Shown here piece by piece: positions 1 to 12,766 of a stretch of DNA of 64,000 nt (positions are counted from its first letter, which is position 1; each line of letters starts with the position of its first letter). Both the position numbers and the translations under genes were made by a program. Location of the stretch: positions 67,339,284 through 67,403,283 of the forward strand of contig NC_090698.1 of NCBI RefSeq assembly GCF_040954835.1. The letters run 5' to 3'. The notes beneath the pieces are model-generated. The model saw only the letters and a list, made by a program, of their open reading frames with translations, had not been told where the DNA came from and ran no database searches. Source of the DNA: Lepisosteus oculatus. Lineage: Eukaryota; Chordata; Actinopteri; Semionotiformes; Lepisosteidae.

Positions 1-2859
1 GTGACATACGCAATGTATTATTTGTCAATATCAAACATTTCAAGTGCCGTTATCACCATCCTTCCAACATAACACAGTTCCATTTCTGTGAATAGCTTTC
101 CGGCAGAAGCTTTGTCTTTCCATCTTAGAAGCTGCTGTTGCACTAATACTGTCATTTGATGAAATCATTGTTGTTTTGTTTGATTAAATCCAGCCAATAA
201 ATAAAAAAACTTGAAGACACCTTGTGTTTTAGAAACCACACTAACCCTTGGTACAGAGTATCAAAATATTCCAACACGTCACACTTTCTCAGCTATATTT
301 GAGCGGCTGTACAGCGGCAGGTCAGCTCTAGTATTCAAGAACTACAATCCTTCAGAGTTTGTACTGTATATTCATTTGGATCAGTTTAATAAGTCCAATT
401 TAATCATTCAGAGTTCCCAGGGGAAAAACCAAGAAGACCGTCTCTTATGGACTGATTCTGGCAGTCACTGAACAATGTTTTAAATAAGCTGGTACAAACA
501 GAAGAAATATAAAACACATCTCCTCAACTGGCAGAGACCCGTAGAATGTAAAATTAATTTTACACTGGACTACTTCTAGTTATACATTTTAAGTTATTTC
601 ATAGAACCTTTTTCAAAAGCTGCCCAACATTAACTTCAATGATGTACAGTATGTGAAGTAAAAAAGTTTTTAAAAAAAATCACTAATTCAGTAAACAAGG
701 CATTTTCAGGAAAGGAATAGAAAGTGTTCTATTAAGAGCTTAACAATGCATTTTAATTTTTTGGTATATGTTCAAATGTCATCCCTTTCTACAAGGAGCC
801 TGTAAACAGCATTTTTTTGTGGCTTGATCAGTCTGTCAAACTGACAGCGTTTTATTTTTTTCATAAACCCAATTTATGACCTTTGCTGCACCTTGTATAT
901 ACATGATCTAAATCTATTTATGAGGAGAATCTTCAGCCTTTGCTGAATAAAGGCCTTCCCATGTTATTCCACAATGCGTCTTTCTCCTGTGTCCCCCTCA
1001 ATCGTACTGAGTCTTGTAAATCTACAGGACGCTTTCTTCTTGGTGGTTTTTGGCAATTTGGGTTGGAGTCATTACATGCAAGGACTTCTTGTTCTTGATT
1101 TGTGTCCAGTCTACTATCAGTTTAGTCTCTTGACTCCTCATCTCTTTAAAACATCACTGTACACATAAATCAATATAACCTACAATGATACTCTCTCAGC
1201 ATTTGAGCACTGTGGAAAACAAAACCTGGTGGGGTTTTACTACTTTTATCCCCCATTTTCTTTTTGTAAGAGCCATTGCCTGAGAAATGATGAGACACGG
1301 GGTTACACTGAAGCTGTTAAACCCATCATTCCAAACCACAGTCTGCACATTACATAGAGCAACAAAATGTACTTCATTCCAAGTCCATGAAGTTTACTAA
1401 CGACACCCTGGAAAGAAACCAAAAACATGTTTGGCTCTTGAAGGAGGTCCATCATTGTTTGGCATTCTTCAATCTCAAAATATCTGTGGTATGTACTTAT
1501 AATTACATTAGAGATTAGTTCAGTCCATCAGTGTGCTTACTTTTCTGACATACAGTATGAACAGAAAAGCTCTAAGCTTAATTTGTACATTTAACTAAAC
1601 AACCTTTAACTTGTTTGCCTGTTGGGACAGTATTGTTGAGTTCTGATTTATAATAAAATTGTTTCTTATTCAGAAGTGAATTTTGAGCAATAAAAAATAT
1701 TGGTTGAATAATTCTCTTTGGACATACTGTTGGAAGCATGAATAGTAGGACACCGTGCTTTTCTGACTAGAACAATCTCCTGCAAACACTACATGTATAA
1801 AAACCGCATAATAAAGTACAATTTTACAAACATACCACAACCGCTTTTAACTTTCAGCTGAAAGTGTGTACCTTTATGAACTTTTTCTAATAATCAGAAG
1901 TGACCTGTAGTGACATTTGCACAAATGGTTGTCAAGGATTCTGCATGTCATATCATGGTGCTTTAGTAGCGTTAGTGATAGTATTTATAGCCTCATTCAA
2001 GTCCTGTGGTACAAAAATATACTTTAGTTTATGCAATTGTCTGAACACAATCTTCACAGCTGAAACTATTTAAATTGCTGTGACTTATTACCTGACACAC
2101 AGAAGCTATTCAGCATTTATCCCAATCCATGTTAAAAGTAAATATGATCAGTTACCAATACTTTCACTGTGAATTTGCTGCAACTACTTCAATATTAGAA
2201 AGTTACTAATACACTACTAATCAGTAAATGGATTTTCAATCATGTTGCACCAAATCTAAAACTATTATAACAGCATGTGTACAATACTTTTAGGAAACAT
2301 GTCAAGTATGCTATGCATCTAAAAGTCTACACAAAAATTAATATCTTCAGGCTAAGACATGGCAATCTTTTTCAACAGAAGGTGAAAAAGACAATTCTAG
2401 ACCTCTGAAAACACACTTTCTTTGAGCTTGTCACAAAATATGAACCTTTAGATGTATGCAGGACAGCAGAGTAAAGAGATGCAGTAGTGTGCTGAATAAG
2501 ATTGGTTTATTCATTTCAGACCACATCTGGCGAGACTGCTTTGATGCAGTAGTGAACAAGACAACTGTCCCGAGCATTTTCCTGCAGTGCGAGTTCAGAA
2601 CCAAAAGCAGAGCAGCACCGGCAAGATAATCATTCACTACAGCCTCATTCACCACATTGAAATACTGTACATCAACATCAACCATGGAAGAATGTAATAA
2701 AATTTAATGCTATTATTGTATTTTTTAATTTCTCACCTTTCGTTGTCTAAGACCTTCTTTCATAAATAAAAATGGGAGATAGTGAGCTTTAAGAGGCTGC
2801 TTAGGAAAACATATTAGGTATTTATTTATGTTGACGCATCATTTCATCTTCTAGATAAA
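1..2859. other. AT-rich non-coding sequence, no gene seen
   Basis: I see no exon, RNA gene or recognisable mobile element here. The open frames are short and have no family motifs. A short frame near 2,510-2,620 on the plus strand follows a pyrimidine-rich CAG, but it has no donor and no recognisable protein, so it is left uncalled. The stretch reads as intergenic or intronic vertebrate DNA. Confidence 0.6.
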
Positions 2860-3235
2860 GTGGGGGAGCAATATAAAAGGCAAACGATATCAGGACATAA
2901 AGTCAAAAGAGAAGAGTTTACATTAAGGGAAGTTAAAATTGTATTATGTACTATTAAGGCCTCATTTAGACTATGGCGCAATTCTGGTTATCATATTATT
3001 GCTGTTCTGGAATTGGTTCAGAGAAGAACAGCCACATACAGTATATTCTAGGGCTTAAGGGAATGTCCTACACTAACAGGCAGTAGGAACTGAACCTTGA
3101 TAGCCTTCAAGATTATTATTATGGGACCTGTTCCACATATTTTAAAACCCTCAAAGGCACTGAGGGAGGCAACCTAGAGGACTTCTACAGTAAACAGTGA
3201 AACACAAACCAGAGAGCACAAGTGGAAACTGAACA
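2860..3235 (+). mobile_element. CR1/L2-type LINE fragment, C-terminal end of reverse transcriptase ORF
   Basis: The plus-strand translation contains LELVQRRTATYS followed, with frameshifts, by a decayed 'GL..CPT..R' block. This matches the usual C-terminal pattern of CR1/L2 LINE polyproteins (LE.VQRRAT..I.GL...). The nucleotide text around 3,050-3,180 is shared with the copies at 26.5 kb (same strand) and 40.7-41.2 kb (opposite strand). Stops and frameshifts show it is dead, and both ends are truncated. The superfamily is more certain than the exact clade. Confidence 0.7.
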
Positions 3236-4327
3236 TCAAAGATACACCTGTTTTGTAATCTGAACTTGAGACATATTTCTCGACCTCAAAACACAACACA
3301 TATCCTGTCCTGTTTTAGGGACCTGCCCCCACCTTTTACAACAAACCAATGAAGCTCCAGGTTGTTGTAGAGCAACACTAAAACCCAAGACAAGTCTCCC
3401 CACACTGATCAGTACACTGCATAATGTGTCCATATAGCTATGTGTCAGGAACAGCAGCAAGTCTGATGTTCTCCTGAAATACATTTATGATCACAGCAAG
3501 AGACATAGCAGACAACGTAATTGGTTCCCACATTCCTATGGGATTTAGGTAGTGGTTAATCTATTCTGCTCTGCCACAGAATCCTCTTCTGAGCAGGCAA
3601 CCGGGCAAGCTATGCAGAGATCACGCAGGTAGAGCTTTGTGCACAGGGACTCGAGAGCCAGTCAGATTTCTGCTGATGTGGACGGCCGGATGAATGGAGG
3701 CTGACCGCCAACATCAGAGGAGCCTGGACTGATTTTTTCCAGAGCTTTCTTGCCTTCCCATACTGACAGGGGAGAACAGAACAGAGGATATGAATAGTTT
3801 TAACACTAAATTAGACCTACCTACTGTATACACCCATCACTATACTTAACTGTAATTAAAATCAAGAGAGAAAAACAAATCTCTGTCCTTTTGAGAGGCG
3901 TTTTATTGCAGCAACAGAAAGATTAATGCTATTATAAACACCACAATATATCCAATTAGCCAATGAGATCCCCTCCCATGCCATTGTTGAGTTACGCCAA
4001 CAGACAGTCCAAACTTTAGAAAGGGTGGATTTTTTTTTAGTTATCCCATGGGTATTTCACATTGAATCCTTGACGAATATTTGCGGCGATTTTGCACTTT
4101 GGCATTTATATCTCTTATATCCTTTCACTAGTGTGATGGCTTTGCTCTGCTTTATTTTCCCAATTGTTTTTAGAAGTTTGGAAAACCAAGGAAATGACAC
4201 TTAGGTAAAGGGTGTGTTTGGAAGGGCACTCTTCTAGCAACCAATTCAAAAATCCAAGTTTATTTGGAATATGAACCATCATGCTCCTTATTAAAACTGT
4301 CATTGCTCTTTTAAATGCTTGCTCAAG
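3236..4327. other. Non-coding sequence, nothing recognised
   Basis: No gene, repeat of the window's recognised families, or regulatory cluster is visible. The slightly GC-richer part near 3,600-3,780 has no splice-bounded open frame. Confidence 0.5.
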
Positions 4328-4430
4328 TAGGTAGCTACAGTACGTCAGCATGCGTAGGCTGCAAAGGAATAAGTAGAGGTTTATTCTCTGCGGATTGGAA
4401 AAGAGACACAATGTTTCAGCCTTCTTCAGT
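4328..4430 (-). mobile_element. Truncated foldback element, Penelope-like family with hammerhead-like core
   Basis: It shares its end (TAGGTAGCT...GTCAGCATGCGTAGGCTGCAAAGGA) with the elements at 41,324 and 48,962. It then has the arm with 'GGTTTATTC' and 'GAGACACAATGTTTC'. On the minus strand this reads CTGAAGAAGGCTGAAACATT, the same central core as the other copies but with the stem-II loop lost. The second arm is not recognisable, so this is a half element. No target duplication was identified. Confidence 0.6.
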
Positions 4431-7400
4431 AGAGAGGAAAACTGTTTTAGGTTTTCACCTAAGTCTTGGATTCTAAATATAAAGTGTTGCCCTTTTGGGA
4501 ATAACATCCACACAAATGTGCTGGATATAGCAATAAAGTATTGAACCAAGACATGAAAAATAAGGGCCACTGTGCTGATCAATCGCATATTGTTATAGTT
4601 CATTGAAGACGCTTACTACCTGAGTAATTTAGAAACACAGCAATGCATGTCTAAACAGCTAGCTTTTCAAGCAGTCTTGGTATTCATATATTATTTTGAC
4701 TCAGAAGCATGTCTGTCACTCTCGCACTTGTATAATGCCAATATCCCAAGTTGAACGATTTTACCAAATTCACCCAAACACGAATTCAAGCGACGTGGGT
4801 AAGGACTGAAGAGGAAGTGGAAAAGCAATCATGTAATCATTTTCAAGGTAGCCTTTGGAAGAACATCCCATTTGCTTTTCAAACTACAAATCTTCTTCCT
4901 CTTCTTCTTCTTCTAACCCGTGGTCCCTGAGAATGCCCAGCCTTCTCCCTGTCCAAGGATTCCCATGCCTTTCTCTCAGGGAGGAGGAGGAGAAACCAGG
5001 GCGTTCCCGTTAGACTTCAGCCCCGACGCAGTACCACAGTAATCACAATAAAGGGTAACACAAGAGATTGGGATTTCAAGATATCAAGAGAAGAATCACA
5101 GGGCCTGTAGGCACAGGAAAACGGCCTTTAGGTCATATGGTTGAAGTTCCCGAGGAACAGGTTCACATAATTACTAGAAACTCAACAGTATGACAACAGA
5201 GGGGGAGGCAGACTCCCCTCGGTCAACTCTTCTGCCGAAGGAGCACTTGTATTACCTGTCACCAGGCTGTTGTTCAGCTATTTGCAATCTCTATTATGGT
5301 TTAAAGGATGCTTACAGGTTTACCCCAACTGCAAAGAAGAGAATCATCTCCGAGGCAATGTTCCGCAATATAAAATATACAGAAATGAAATGAAAAGTAT
5401 ACAATTTATATTCCAGTAAATGGGATCTGAAGAGGACATCATACTGGCAGTTTTGTTGGCTGTCTCATACGGTGGGTTCATTCTAGTAGGCCACACCAAC
5501 TGTTATTACATCAATTTAAAACAGGAGATTGAACACAAAGGTAGCCAAGCACTACCCATTGAAAAATCACAGTACATCCAAACACAACCTCTTTTAATCA
5601 AACTTATTTTATTCCCAAACTAACTACTGTGTATAGGATATTAAAGAAGTGCATAATAATGCTGGGAAACCCAGGAAATTATAATAACATTCTGCTACGT
5701 GAATATACTGTATATGGAAATAATTTTCCATGCCCTAAATATTAACCAACAGAGAAAAACAGTGTATCTGAGGTACAACAGTCTTACCTGCTGGGTTGGT
5801 TAAAGTAGTATTCAATCTTTACATAAAACTGACACAAGGGTATAATATACTTAACAAAGTGATTTCTTATCACTTTCCTCTTTTTTGTGACCAAAACTGT
5901 TAGAAAAATTACTAAATTTAATCAATGTTTTTATTTGTTTTGCCTACACGTCTGCAACAGTAGATATGGCAACAGTCAGAGATATGGCATAACACCATTT
6001 CAAAATTTTAAAAAATATATTTCACAACGTTTTAGGTGTGTACATTAAACAAAAAAACAAAAACTAAAACTGAGAAACCCCACAACCATCAAGCTATAGG
6101 AAATTCTTTATCCAAACCACTTGTGCATTCATAAACAAGGCTTATGCAAATCAATGTAAATTCCAGTTTTAATACGCAAGTGTGGATGGACTGACATTAG
6201 AAACCATTTTACTATACCACATAGTCCAAGAGCCTCGGAGCAAAACAGAATTTTGCAAGTTAAGATTTGCCACAGGGTATTTGCAGAAGTAGACACAACT
6301 CTCCAAAACAGCTGATTAATTAGAGAGAAAAGGTTCATTTTTAGTATATTCAAATTTCAGGTTTTTATCTGACAAAGAAAAAGAAACTACCAATTCAAAA
6401 CAAGCAGAAGGACAGAACAAGAGCTGAATTTTCCTCATGCACCTATATTATAGTTAAAAAGCGGTGTAAATCACACCCTCAAACACACTCTATACTGTTC
6501 ACTAGCTTCTTGAGTGAGGCAAAGGTAGAAGGTCCATTTCTTCAAAGGTCAACACACAGCTATGTATAAATCTACAGAGGTTGATTAGGTTACAGATATT
6601 TGTAAATGTAGAAAGAAAATACTGTAACTCAGAAATTCAATAGTTATTAGTTAACAGATCCAAGGATCTCAGACAGTCATTCCCCCAAAGAATAAAGGGT
6701 ATCTGCTTCAACAACATGGTTAACACTGTGTCAATAATAAGAGGTCACAATGTCAACATTTACACAAAGGCTTGTGGGAGACTGAAACAAGCTACACAGC
6801 CATGATGTTGAACGGAATACTCTGGCTTGTTTCAAGATGCAGCTGGATGAGATTCCCAGATCAAGCAATCAAATGAGCTAAACAGACTGAATGGTTTCTT
6901 CTGTTATTTTCTTTTGCAATAGCTTTCAATGAAATGGGGACTTTTAGCATACAAATTCTTATGTTATACAGTCTTGGTCACCAGCAATGGTACTCTAAAA
7001 TCTTATAAATTAACCATTTACAAATACATTCACTTTCAAAAACCACTGGCATTTTCAGTAAAAGAGAATTAAAATCAACAGCAGTTTTATCTCTAAGTGG
7101 AAACAAGGAAGGAGAATGACACTGCATTCTGCTATACAGAATGATGCCTAGTCCCAAATCTTTTCCAAACAGCTGAAGAAAAATCAATACAAAGCCTAAT
7201 AAAACACTCACAGAGACCTTTTAAATGGGGAAAAAACTGAGCTTTAAAGGCAGGCTGGAAAGCTCCTGGTGTGTTTAATAGTTTCTGGCAAATTGTTCTA
7301 TTGATCAATAGCCATGTAAAGAGCAAGGAATGCAATATCTTTTTAATTGCAGGAAATGAGAAATTGCGTTCATCTTGTTCATACAGTGGGAGCTAATTGG

Positions 7401-10400
7401 TTACTTATCCCATTCCTTTATTTGTCACAAGAACACAGCACTGCCACATGCAACTCAAGTGTCTATTCACTTTTTCAGAACTCAGGTGTATTCTGGCCTT
7501 TAGGAAGAGCATACAGTACTAGTCGGTAATGAAGACTCATTCGTACCTTTCAATTTGTCTTGGTTTTTATTTGAGCGTAGTGTCCTGGTAAATATTATGA
7601 GACACTGGTAATTATTAAAAGTTAATTTTTCAATTCACTAATTGCTTGCAAAGGGGTGTGATGTCCCCATTCTGGAGCTAATATGTACTCCCAGGCTGAA
7701 AACTCCCTCTAAAAAGTGCCACCCGCTCTTGGTGCGCAAACTGTTCGGAAAGATCCTCGGTAAGGTTTCAAAATGCATGACAAAATGATTAGTCATCAGT
7801 TGAATGAAAAGACGAGACACACCAGAGATGAACAAAGTTCTAAAGGCACAAAAATAGATAAGCCATCTTTTGTTTTCACTTTACACAGCATGGCATTCTT
7901 TACAACGTATCCCCTGCTCTCTCTGATGTCAAGCCATCGTCATTCCATTTGTCCTGGTGAGGAGTCAAGGTACCGAACAATTTATAATGCACAAACACTA
8001 CATTTATATCACCACATTTTTACTGAATATGGACTCTATTTTTATTTACTGTATATTCAATGTCTCACAAACATGAATGATTTACATAAAGTATCAGAAC
8101 CCTCAGTCCATTCCTGACCTCTAAATCTGCATAATTATGTATGAGAAAATGCTAAAATCCTAAGTTGTACATGGTTCCAAAAGGACATAAATCAAGCTAG
8201 TGGACAAATCACTTTGAAAAGAGATAGCAGTATGTCTACATGCTGTTAGTAGTGACTCATTATCACAGATCCCAGAGGAGAGTCTTTGAACAGGATGCCA
8301 ATATCACTCCACTGTATTCTTGATCTAAATTGTCATTTAATCAGAAGTGTGTGACGTATTTGAAGTTGTTCCAAAAGATTAGGAAGAAGGGAAGAAGGGA
8401 CAGTAAGTTAACAGCATTCTGCAGGTACAGTACTAAATGATCTAGAGGTATAATAGGGATTTGAATCAAAGGGGTATTGTATCTCTCATATTGTTCAGTA
8501 GATCTTTGTGCGAGTGAAAAAAAAAACTGCAGGTTAGTATTCTCGGAAAGCTTAAAGTTCTCTCTTTGTGCAACATAGTGAGAATTATCTTACAGCAACG
8601 CACTCCTCCTTGCAAAATCAGACTGCACATTTGTTTTGTAAGGGAAAGGGAAAGGGAAAAACACAGTTAATTTTAAGAAAAAAGTATCCTTAATAGAGAA
8701 AACCGAAAATAACACCCACTTCTCCAACTGCTGTTTATCACCTGTGCTTTTCAATTTTGCTCCAAAGTTTTCCTCTCGCACAAATTGGAGCCAGTGTTCA
8801 CATCATTTTAAACATAACAACACCCTGATCAACCAGATCCATAAAATACAAGAAGACTGAAAATCTCTCTACTAGAAAGAAAGGATGTATAAAACGCAAA
8901 AGAGACAGTCAACATAAAGCACAACAACAGTAAAACAAGACAGGATATTAATTTCAAAAAGCAACAGGCTCCAAGCAAAGGACTCTTATCTTTTCACAAC
9001 AGAAGACACTTCTGGTTTCAGAGGAGAATGAGGTTTCTGCGACGTGCGTCACATATTGTAAATACAGCCTTTCACAAAAGTGGAAATGACTGTGCGAAAC
9101 ATGAGAACACAACCTTGATTAAGACAGCCCCCGTGTCTGCTGTCCAAGTGTGGATCCTCTACTGACATTCTGTTGTTAGCTGTGCAGAATTCAGTCGAAA
9201 GGTTATTTTACTTTTTAAATTTGACAAGATTTAAATACCGAATATGGTAAACGTTTTTAAGAAACGGTCGCCCTCACGCTCTTGCACTTAAACAAGGATG
9301 CACTGAAATCTGATGCTAAGTATTGCTGAAGCTGCTGTCGCTGTTGGATTCAAAGGTTCACGGTTTCCCCACTGCTGACTGAAGCGTTTACCATAACAGG
9401 TGCTCCTGGCTGGCAAAAGGGACTCTTGCATGCGCCTTTTAGTTCCTTTTTTCTCCCTCAATGCAACCTTATATAGAGGAAAAGCTCCCTGGCTTTTAAA
9501 ACAATCTGCCACAGATCTGCCAAGCGCCAGCATTCATGTTGTCTGGGGATCGCAGAGACTGGCGTGACACAGTGCCACCCGTCCGGCCAAAATCAGCCCC
9601 TGCACTCCACGTGCAGACAATAATCTGCTTTAGAGTCTGTCCTATTCCAGTAATCTATCCTATTCCATTTTAACCGTACCCTAATTCCAGAACCCCTCAG
9701 TCTTGTATGCATGTTTTTGCACCCACCTTACATGCATAGATCCTATGCCAAGTATTGACACATTATGTGCCATCTTTGCATAACGAGGCTTAAGCTGAGG
9801 GGGAGATCAGTTAGGGTTCAGCTGGAGAGGGTGGACAAAGGGAAGCAGAACGTACTTAATTCATCCCTCGGCATTTAGTGCGCAGTAATTAGGAGCCCTG
9901 TCTTGTGGGGCTCCTTTGTGGGAGGTTGTAATCCACAAAGGCTCATTCTCTAGAAAACTGTGAGGGGAAGAGAGAAGTGCCAGCTCTGTCACCTCTTCAG
10001 CCACACAGCCCTCCTGACAGCACCACTCCCCTGTACTCTTGTGTGCTTTCCACAAGAGCAGCACTCTTTTTAACTCTGGGGCTATGAGGTCTTATCCACA
10101 AGTGTGATACAAAGACAGTGCAACCCCCTACCCCCCCATCACGCAACAGATTCAAATTGGCTTAAGAAAGAAAGACTTAGAATAATGATAAACTGTCAGA
10201 AATTCCAAAAAATCAGAGTCAGAGTGTGATAGTGCAAGGACAGATTCTAAATAACTGAATACTTTTGGAGTTGTCACTTTTAACATTTTGTTAATTGGTA
10301 CCTGACAAAAAAAAAGCGATAGTTGGTCATCGACTCAGCCCCAAGTCTCTTCCAAAACGCTTTAATTTCAAATAAGCATGGGTCATATCCCAAGCAGAGA

Positions 10401-11340
10401 AACATCGGAGAATCAGCAAAAACAACATTATACAATATTCAGTTTTAACACCTGGTTTTGACATCCCTTAGTAAAATTACATACCATGAAATAGAATGTA
10501 TTGCACAATGGCAGTAAACATGTACTGCACGCTAAATGACATGTGCGTTGAATCATACATTATCACTAAAAGGCAGCTCATTTTTATTTTATTACTTTAT
10601 TTTATTGACAAAACAACGAAATAAATCCCTCAGTCACTCTATAGCAAACCCTTGGTGTGCTAATTTTAAAGCATTTGTAAAGCACCAAAATCAAAATCGC
10701 TCTTTAATTCTACAGCAGGAAAGTCTCAACTCTACAAATGAGGAGTCATAAGTCATATTTTGAAAAAACATACTCTGCCCTGCATAGCAGTTTCTCAGGT
10801 TTTGACTTACACATTTCAACAGACATTCCTGACCTTTGGCAGACTATCTGATACCACAAGTTGATTTCCAGCCCTGTAATCTGGACTGATGAAATTATCC
10901 ATTTAATTAGGCCCAAACCTCTCAAAGCTCAATAAAAGAGTTAGGTATACAGTATACAAACTGAAAAAAAGCATTCAATAAAGTTAAGTGTTATCAAAAT
11001 GTATCTGACATCTTTTCCTATGACCTTTAAAAATAACCTTCAATTAACAGTAGGAATTTAGTATTTAAAAATATCACTCTGCTGCTTATAAGACAAAACA
11101 TATGCAGAACTGAATTTTAGATATTTTAGTTATGCTTCAGTAATGCTATAACTTTTAGTATTGTAACAATCTAATAATACAGAATTTTACTGTAATTTGT
11201 TTTAGGGACCATTTAATTTTCTTTTCTAGCATGTAAAATATTTCTTAAGAGATTTCCAAGCCATATTTATACTAAAAATTATTTGCCTGATGCTTTCACA
11301 TCGAAAACACCCTACATATATTATACTCTTTAATAAGCCT
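4431..11340. other. Long AT-rich stretch with only simple repeats
   Basis: No exon or recognisable transposon is visible in almost 7 kb. Simple sequence includes a TTC/CTC run at about 4,887-4,915 and a GGGAAA run at about 8,641-8,660. A GC-richer patch at 9,780-10,080 has an open minus-strand frame of 67 codons (9,861-10,064) with no recognisable domain. Such calm stretches next to a developmental or neuronal gene can hold conserved non-coding elements, which cannot be judged without alignment. Confidence 0.5.
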
Positions 11341-11470
11341 GTTCCTACTGGAGAAATAGGAGTGAAGCACAGGGCTGAAAGATGTCCTCCATCTGGGATT
11401 TGAACCTGTAACCCCCCTGTTACGTGTATAGAGCCCTAACCAACAACACTCTATACTGTTGCCTCTTCCG
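11341..11470 (-). mobile_element. tRNA-derived SINE remnant
   Basis: On the minus strand there is an A-box-like TGGTTAGGGCTC (11,431-11,442) and, about 25 nt further on, a perfect B-box GGTTCAAATCC (11,396-11,406). These are the two internal RNA polymerase III promoter blocks of a tRNA head. The following text does not fold as a tRNA 3' half and no discriminator or CCA-proximal stem is evident, so a functional tRNA gene is unlikely. It differs from the SINE at 49,973. Confidence 0.55.
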
Positions 11471-11474
11471 ACTC

Positions 11475-12441
11475 AGCTTTGCCCATTCTGCCCTGCCCTC
11501 AGGAACATTTCAGAAACCAAAGGCTCACAAGCTCTTATGATATGAGCCTATATCAATGCTGAGCAGCTGAGCTTCAGCATTAATTCTATATTGCTGCAAC
11601 AGCTATGTAATACTTACCAAAAAACCCCCATCACGTATGCCCAAACAAGTGTGCAGTTTGGAAATTGGGCCCAAGGGGGAATATGAAATATATCCTCCAC
11701 ATCTTCACATTTTGAGCAAGAACCACAAGCATTTAAATCTTTCAAAGTATTCAAGGGTGTTTTAGTCTATAAATAAGCGATGATCCTTATTTCTTCTTAT
11801 TATTATTAACTCGGACCCATAAAAGAGTTATTCAAAGCATGAGTTGTATGCTCTTTATGTATAATTCTTAGCACAGCACCCAGCAACCTGGAACTCCTAT
11901 TTTTTTTCTTTGAACTTCGCAATGGCTGCACTACAGAGTGACAGGACAAGGCAGTGCTGTAATACTGGGGTCCATCCACCCAAAAATAGTTTGGAAATGA
12001 ACTCAGTGCAGATTTGATAGGAACATACTTCTACATTCAGCCTCTCATTTTATTTCTTTTAGTTCAAAATACGGTCAGCAGTTGAACTTAAAAGTATGTG
12101 TTTCACCGATTTATAGACCATTTTCCCCACTATGGCATTCATCACAAAAGGCAGTTCACACTCTTCATGGTAAATAGAACATTTCCCAATCCTGCTTTCT
12201 CAATTGTTTAGTTGGGGTTTTTCTTGGCTCCATAACCCGAGGTTTGGACAGCAGACTACTCTCAAATCAATTACTTTTCCCACACCGATCAAATGAAATG
12301 AAATGTTCAGGAGTTTGGTAACACTAAAGTTATACCATTTATCAGTGTCAGTTTACTAAAAATAGACACATACACTCTCCTCTTAAGATCACATATCTGG
12401 CATGTAAATAAATTAATCAAAATAAGAAATTCCATGGACCA
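11475..12441. other. Non-coding sequence, nothing recognised
   Basis: AT-rich sequence without open frames of note or matches to the other repeats in the window. Confidence 0.5.
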
Positions 12442-12678
12442 CTACACTAAGAGATACTGAAGCTCACGTTCCAGTGTATTTACTAAAATTGCTTTTAGGG
12501 CTGACAAACTGCGATCGAGATGCCCGAGGAAAGCTCTGAGGAACAAGCACAAGACATGTTGTGGATGAGCTCTGGCAGGTCTGAACAAGTCACGACAAGC
12601 AGAGACAACCAAAGAAACGCCGGGTAAGTGTGCTGAGGTGTACTCCATCTGCACTAACAGGGCAAAGGCAACAGAACA
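12442..12678. other. Candidate exon segment, open on both strands
   Basis: Plus strand: a pyrimidine-rich acceptor (TTGCTTTTAG, ending 12,498), a 125-nt exon and a strong donor GTAAGT at 12,624. An ATG at 12,520 opens 34 codons starting MPEESSEEQAQDM, with an in-frame stop just upstream, as a first coding exon would look. Minus strand: acceptor TCTTGCAG at 12,679 and an open frame to a stop at 12,442-12,444, reading CSVAFALLVQMEYTS onwards. I do not recognise either product. At most one strand is likely to be real, and it could be an exon of a long non-coding RNA. Confidence 0.3.
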
Positions 12679-12722
12679 CTGCAAGACTTTCAAAACGACA
12701 ACATTAAACATTAATGGTGGTG

Positions 12723-12766
12723 ACACCTCCAAGACTGTTAATCAACACCTCCAAGACTGTTAATCA
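12723..12766. repeat. Perfect 22-bp direct tandem duplication
   Basis: The unit ACACCTCCAAGACTGTTAATCA occurs twice without a spacer (12,723-12,744 and 12,745-12,766). The identity of the two units suggests a recent replication slip. Confidence 0.95.

Noticed and set aside
4115..4603. 162-codon minus-strand open frame
   Set aside because: It crosses the foldback element at 4,328-4,430 and shows no domain.
11396..11442. Possible tRNA gene
   Set aside because: Good A- and B-boxes but no acceptor or anticodon stem; fits a SINE head better.
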